Part shown: positions 60,680 through 64,000 of the stretch, in pieces
Position numbering within the stretch: the stretch's first letter is position 1
Layout: the number at the start of each line of letters is the position of its first letter
Origin: Streptomyces sp. NBC_00193
Lineage (GTDB): Bacteria > Actinomycetota > Actinomycetes > Streptomycetales > Streptomycetaceae
Reading direction: 5' to 3'
Assembly (NCBI RefSeq): GCF_026342735.1
Contig: NZ_JAPEMM010000001.1
Span: 1,488,001 to 1,552,000, forward strand
DNA: 64,000 nt
Program-made: the position numbers and the translations under genes
The notes under the pieces: generated by a model
The model's database searches: none
Told to the model about the DNA's origin: nothing
What the model saw: the letters and a program-made list of their open reading frames with translations, nothing else

Positions 60680-62095
60680 ATGACTGACGATCAGCAGACC
60701 GGCGAGGCCCCTGAAGGGTTCCGCATCGAGCACGACTCCATGGGCGACGTACGCGTCCCCGCCCACGCCAAATGGCGAGCTCAGACCCAGCGCGCCGTGG
60801 AGAACTTCCCCATCTCCGGACAGCGCCTGGAGCGCGCCCACATCGAGGCGCTGGCCCGGATCAAGGCCGCGGCCGCCACCGTCAACGCCCGGCTCGGCGT
60901 GATCGACAAGGACATCGCCGACGCCATCGTCTCCGCGGCCGCCGAGGTCGCCGAGGGCCGCTGGGACGAGCACTTCCCCGTCGACGTGTTTCAGACGGGT
61001 TCCGGCACCTCGTCCAACATGAACGCCAACGAGGTGATCGCCACCCTGGCCACCGAGCGCCTCGGCCGCGCCGTCCACCCCAACGACCACGTCAACGCCT
61101 CGCAGAGCTCCAACGACGTCTTCCCGTCCTCCATCCACATCGCCGCCACCGCCGCCGTCACCGGCGCGCTCATCCCCGCCCTGGAGCACCTGGCCGGCGC
61201 GATGGAGCGCAAGTCCGCCGAGTTCGCGCAGGTGGTCAAGGCCGGCCGGACGCACCTGATGGACGCCACCCCGGTCACCCTGGGCCAGGAGTTCGGCGGG
61301 TACGCCGTACAGCTCCGCTACGGCGTCGAACGGCTGCGCGCGGCGCTGCCCCGGCTGGCCGAGCTGCCGCTGGGCGGGACCGCCGTGGGCACCGGGATCA
61401 ACACCCCGCCCGGGTTCTCCGCGGCCGTGATCTCCGAGGTGGCGGCGGCGACGGGGCTGCCGCTGACCGAGGCCCGGGACCACTTCGAGGCCCAGGGGGC
61501 GCGGGACGCCCTCGTCGAGACGTCCGGAATGCTCCGTACGGTCGCCGTCTCGCTCACCAAGATCTGCAACGACCTGCGCTGGATGGCCTCGGGCCCGCGC
61601 ACCGGATTGGCCGAAATCAACCTCCCGGATCTCCAGCCGGGGTCCTCGATCATGCCCGGAAAGGTCAATCCGGTCGTCCCGGAGGCCGCGCTGATGGTCG
61701 CCGCCCAGGTGATGGGCAACGACGCGGCGGTCGCCGTGGCGGGCGCCGCGGGCAACTTCGAGCTCAACGTGATGCTCCCCGTGATGGCCCGCAACCTCCT
61801 GGAGTCCATCCGGCTGCTGGGCTCCGTGAGCCGCCTGCTGGCCGACCGCACCGTGGACGGAATCACCGCCAACACGGCCCGGGCCAGGGAGTACGCCGAG
61901 TCCTCGCCCTCCGTGGTGACCCCGCTGAACCGGTACATCGGCTACGAGGAGGCCGCCAAGGTCGCCAAGAAGTCCCTCGCGGAACGCAAGACGATCCGCG
62001 AGGTCGTCCTGGAGTCGGGCTACGTGGACCGCGGCGACCTCACCCTGGAGCAGCTCGACGAAGCACTGGACGTGCTGCGGATGACCCACCCCTGA
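60680..62095 (+). CDS. fumC: Fumarate hydratase class II
   Basis: A 471-residue class II fumarase: [18 protein letters not shown], the B-site region [40 protein letters not shown] and the signature [11 protein letters not shown]. Oxygen-stable counterpart of the iron-sulfur fumarase encoded nearby. Full length with a clear TTTTTGAGGAGG-like upstream site ten bases before ATG. Confidence 0.96.
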   Translation: MTDDQQTGEAPEGFRIEHDSMGDVRVPAHAKWRAQTQRAVENFPISGQRLERAHIEALARIKAAAATVNARLGVIDKDIADAIVSAAAEVAEGRWDEHFPVDVFQTGSGTSSNMNANEVIATLATERLGRAVHPNDHVNASQSSNDVFPSSIHIAATAAVTGALIPALEHLAGAMERKSAEFAQVVKAGRTHLMDATPVTLGQEFGGYAVQLRYGVERLRAALPRLAELPLGGTAVGTGINTPPGFSAAVISEVAAATGLPLTEARDHFEAQGARDALVETSGMLRTVAVSLTKICNDLRWMASGPRTGLAEINLPDLQPGSSIMPGKVNPVVPEAALMVAAQVMGNDAAVAVAGAAGNFELNVMLPVMARNLLESIRLLGSVSRLLADRTVDGITANTARAREYAESSPSVVTPLNRYIGYEEAAKVAKKSLAERKTIREVVLESGYVDRGDLTLEQLDEALDVLRMTHP

Positions 62096-62207
62096 CCCCG
62101 GCCGGGCCGCCCCCTCCCGGGGTCCGGATCCGGTCGTTTCCCGCCCTCGGACACCTCGGTGACCTGCAGCGCAGCGATCCTCCGGACCCCCGCCCTAAGA
62201 TCTGCCC

Positions 62208-62951
62208 ATGACAGGTACCGGAGGCCGCGGGGGCGGCAGTGCGCGCAGCTCGGCACGGGGCTCGGCCCGACGTGCGGAGCGGGGCGCCGCGGAGGGCGTC
62301 CGCTGGGCGCCCGGGGAGCAGATCCTCTGGCGCTACCGGGACCACGCGCCCGACGCGAAGGGCGCCGTCCACATCTGCCGGCCCGTGACCGTGGTGACCG
62401 ACACCGACGAGCTGCTCGCGGTGTGGATGGCCCCCGGGACCGAGTGCGTCAAGCCGGTGCTCGCCGACGGGACCCCGGTCCACGAGGAGCCGCTCGCCAC
62501 CCGCTACACCGCGCCGCGGACCACCGTACGGTCACGCTGGTTCGGGGCGGGGGTGCTGAAGCTGGCACGGCCCGGGGACCCCTGGTCGGTGTGGCTGTTC
62601 TGGGACCACGGCTGGGAGTTCAAGAGCTGGTACGTGAACCTGGAGGAGCCGCGGACCCGATGGTCCGGCGGCATCGACTCCGAGGACCACTTCCTGGACA
62701 TCTCCGTCTACCCGGACCGCACCTGGAAGTGGCGGGACGAGGACGAGTTCGCGCAGGCCCAGCGGTCCGGTCTGATGGACCCGGAACAGGCCCGGCGGGT
62801 GCGCGCCGCCGGCAGCGCCGCGGTGGACCTGATCCGGGCCTGGGGCCCGCCGTTCTCCGAAGGCTGGCAGGATTGGCGACCGGACCCGGCCTGGGGCGTA
62901 CCGGCCCTGCCGGAGGACTGGGACCGCACTCCGGCGCATATGACCTCATGA
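62208..62951 (+). CDS. DUF402-domain protein
   Basis: A 247-residue protein with a basic disordered tail (Gly/Ser/Arg, 1-28) and a DUF402 domain of the FomD-like type (WSVWLFWDHGWEFKSWYVNLEEPRTRWSGGIDSEDHFLDISVYPDRTWKWRDEDEFAQAQRSGLM). The acidic residues in FLDISVYPD and DEDEF may bind a metal. FomD-like members hydrolyse nucleoside diphosphates or related esters. The substrate here is unknown. Confidence 0.85.
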   Translation: MTGTGGRGGGSARSSARGSARRAERGAAEGVRWAPGEQILWRYRDHAPDAKGAVHICRPVTVVTDTDELLAVWMAPGTECVKPVLADGTPVHEEPLATRYTAPRTTVRSRWFGAGVLKLARPGDPWSVWLFWDHGWEFKSWYVNLEEPRTRWSGGIDSEDHFLDISVYPDRTWKWRDEDEFAQAQRSGLMDPEQARRVRAAGSAAVDLIRAWGPPFSEGWQDWRPDPAWGVPALPEDWDRTPAHMTS

Positions 62952-63181
62952 GACCCTTGATGCGCCCCCGGGGGGCAATCGTAGGATCGTCCTCCGCCGG
63001 GGCGTCGGCGGTCAAATGTCGCCAGCAGCACAGCATTTGACCTAGGCCGACGCGATAACGAGAGGTAACGAGCGGGACGCGGAAACGCGGGGTGATGGTG
63101 TCCCCGCCGCTGAGCGGGTATACCGCGACTGACCGAGTTGAGTGCAGCGCACATCGAGCGCAAACGGACGGAATGCCACGC

Positions 63182-64000
63182 GTGACGGAGTACCCCACCT
63201 CTCAGGAGGGCCCCCAGCCGGTTGCCTCCGGCGGTCGGACGGACGAGTCCGGCCACGGCACGGAGGAACTGGGCCACGGCAAGGCCCCGCTCCCGGCGGC
63301 CGAGGCCGTGCGCACGCATGCGCAGCCCCAGGCGGCGGACCTGCCCCGTCCCCGCGCCACGGCGGAGGCACCGTCCGCCTCCGACGGGGCCGGGGAGCCC
63401 GGCAGCTCCCCCGCCGCGCCCGGCCAGGGCGACGCCCGGGTCCGGGCGGCCGGCCGTGACGGAGCCGCGGCCGCACAGGTCAGCGGCATCGGGGTCGACG
63501 CGACCATCGCCCGGCGGGAGGGCGACCGGCTGCGCTTCGTCGGAGCCGCCACCCGGCGGATCGCGCGCGGGATCGACCTCGACGAGATCGTGCTCGGCCT
63601 GTGCCGGGCCACCGTGCCCACCTTCTCCGACGCCATCCTCGTCTACCTGCGCGATCCGCTGCCGGTCGGCGACGAGCGGCCCGTCGGACCGGTCGTTTTA
63701 AGGCTGCGCCGAACCGACCGGCTCCGGCCGATCGACGAGTTCACCGGAGCCGGAGCAGGCACCGCCGGCGCGGCGACCACCGCGGACGGCGAGCTCGACT
63801 TCAGCCAGCTCGCCCTGGTCGGCCCGCAGGGTGACCTGCCCGCGGCCGAGCTGTGCGAGATCCGCCCCGGCGGGGCGCTCGCCGAGGTGCTGCGCGGCGT
63901 ACGGCCCGTCTTCGGGTCCTCCGCCGCCGCCCGCGCCGCCCTGCCGGAGCTGCTGGGCGCCGACCACCCGGTCCCGCGCGGCCAGCGGGCCATCCTCGCG
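63182..64000 (+). CDS. GAF-containing regulator, probable SpoIIE/PP2C phosphatase, truncated by window end
   Basis: The frame is open to the end of the window. A long Pro/Ala/Gly-rich disordered N-terminus (1-100) is followed by a GAF-like domain (RRIARGIDLDEIVLGLCRATVPTFSDAILVYLRDPLPVGDERP). In Streptomyces this beginning is typical of proteins that continue with a SpoIIE-type phosphatase and a HATPase anti-sigma domain, but those parts lie outside, so that is inference. GTG at 63182 (VTEYPTSQEG) or ATG at 63173 could be the start. Confidence 0.7.
   Translation, partial: MTEYPTSQEGPQPVASGGRTDESGHGTEELGHGKAPLPAAEAVRTHAQPQAADLPRPRATAEAPSASDGAGEPGSSPAAPGQGDARVRAAGRDGAAAAQVSGIGVDATIARREGDRLRFVGAATRRIARGIDLDEIVLGLCRATVPTFSDAILVYLRDPLPVGDERPVGPVVLRLRRTDRLRPIDEFTGAGAGTAGAATTADGELDFSQLALVGPQGDLPAAELCEIRPGGALAEVLRGVRPVFGSSAAARAALPELLGADHPVPRGQRAILA

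Overview
The window looks like a chromosomal segment of a Streptomyces. It is very GC-rich, has strong third-position GC bias (hence the many long antisense shadow ORFs), frequent GTG/TTG starts, a WhiB-like protein, a SARP regulator with a TTA codon, a GAF phosphatase-type regulator and mycothiol-type enzymes. I had no tools, so all family calls come from reading motifs.

Region 1 (1-9.3 kb) is accessory but ordinary: a membrane-anchored trypsin-like protease coupled to two tandem paralogous esterases, a MarR regulator divergent from a secreted SMP-30-like protein with a palindromic operator between them, a two-component system, and an orphan FtsX-type permease.

Region 2 (9.4-30.8 kb) is a biosynthetic gene cluster for a naphthoquinone meroterpenoid. 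It holds a SARP activator, a tetrahydroxynaphthalene (THN) synthase (type III PKS), an O-methyltransferase, a cupin quinone-forming oxygenase, a DegT-type aminotransferase, a CreE/CreD-type pair that makes nitrous acid from aspartate, and an AMP-forming ligase of the type that diazotises an aryl amine. It also holds a polyprenyl diphosphate synthase, an NphB/Fur7-type aromatic prenyltransferase, a flavin hydroxylase, a Tat-exported berberine-bridge-type oxidase, a DVDD-containing class II terpene cyclase and an MMPL exporter. The inventory resembles furaquinocin-type pathways (amino-flaviolin plus nitrous acid chemistry), but the class II cyclase suggests a protonation-cyclised terpene part. 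Four promoter regions of the cluster carry arrays of the same CTTG-type heptamer at exact 11-bp spacing. One is an 83-bp perfectly symmetric double array between divergent operons. They look like SARP operators and mark the cluster limits.

Region 3 (30.9-36.8 kb) is a three-subunit molybdenum hydroxylase (xanthine dehydrogenase type) with a divergent PucR regulator. Its 2Fe-2S subunit has an in-frame TGA exactly where a cluster-ligand cysteine is expected, followed by a hairpin: a candidate UGA-recoding (selenocysteine or cysteine) event.

Region 4 (37.0-42.6 kb) is a probable conflict/immune island: an XRE-TPR regulator, then three overlapping genes for a TIR NADase-like effector, a large protein with a degenerate P-loop, and a membrane protein. 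The TIR C-terminus and the P-loop protein N-terminus share a short Gly/Asn motif, suggesting amyloid-like or adaptor-type pairing.

Region 5 (42.6-64 kb) is mostly conserved core: ychF, ppgK, ispH, an APC permease, xseA-xseB, a RutE-like nitroreductase, glpX, a WhiB-like gene, class I and class II fumarases, GDPD, a secreted lipase with ricin-type lectin repeats, and a DUF402 protein. A solitary IS605-type tnpB element is inserted at the very 3' end of the GDPD gene. No rRNA, tRNA or CRISPR was seen.
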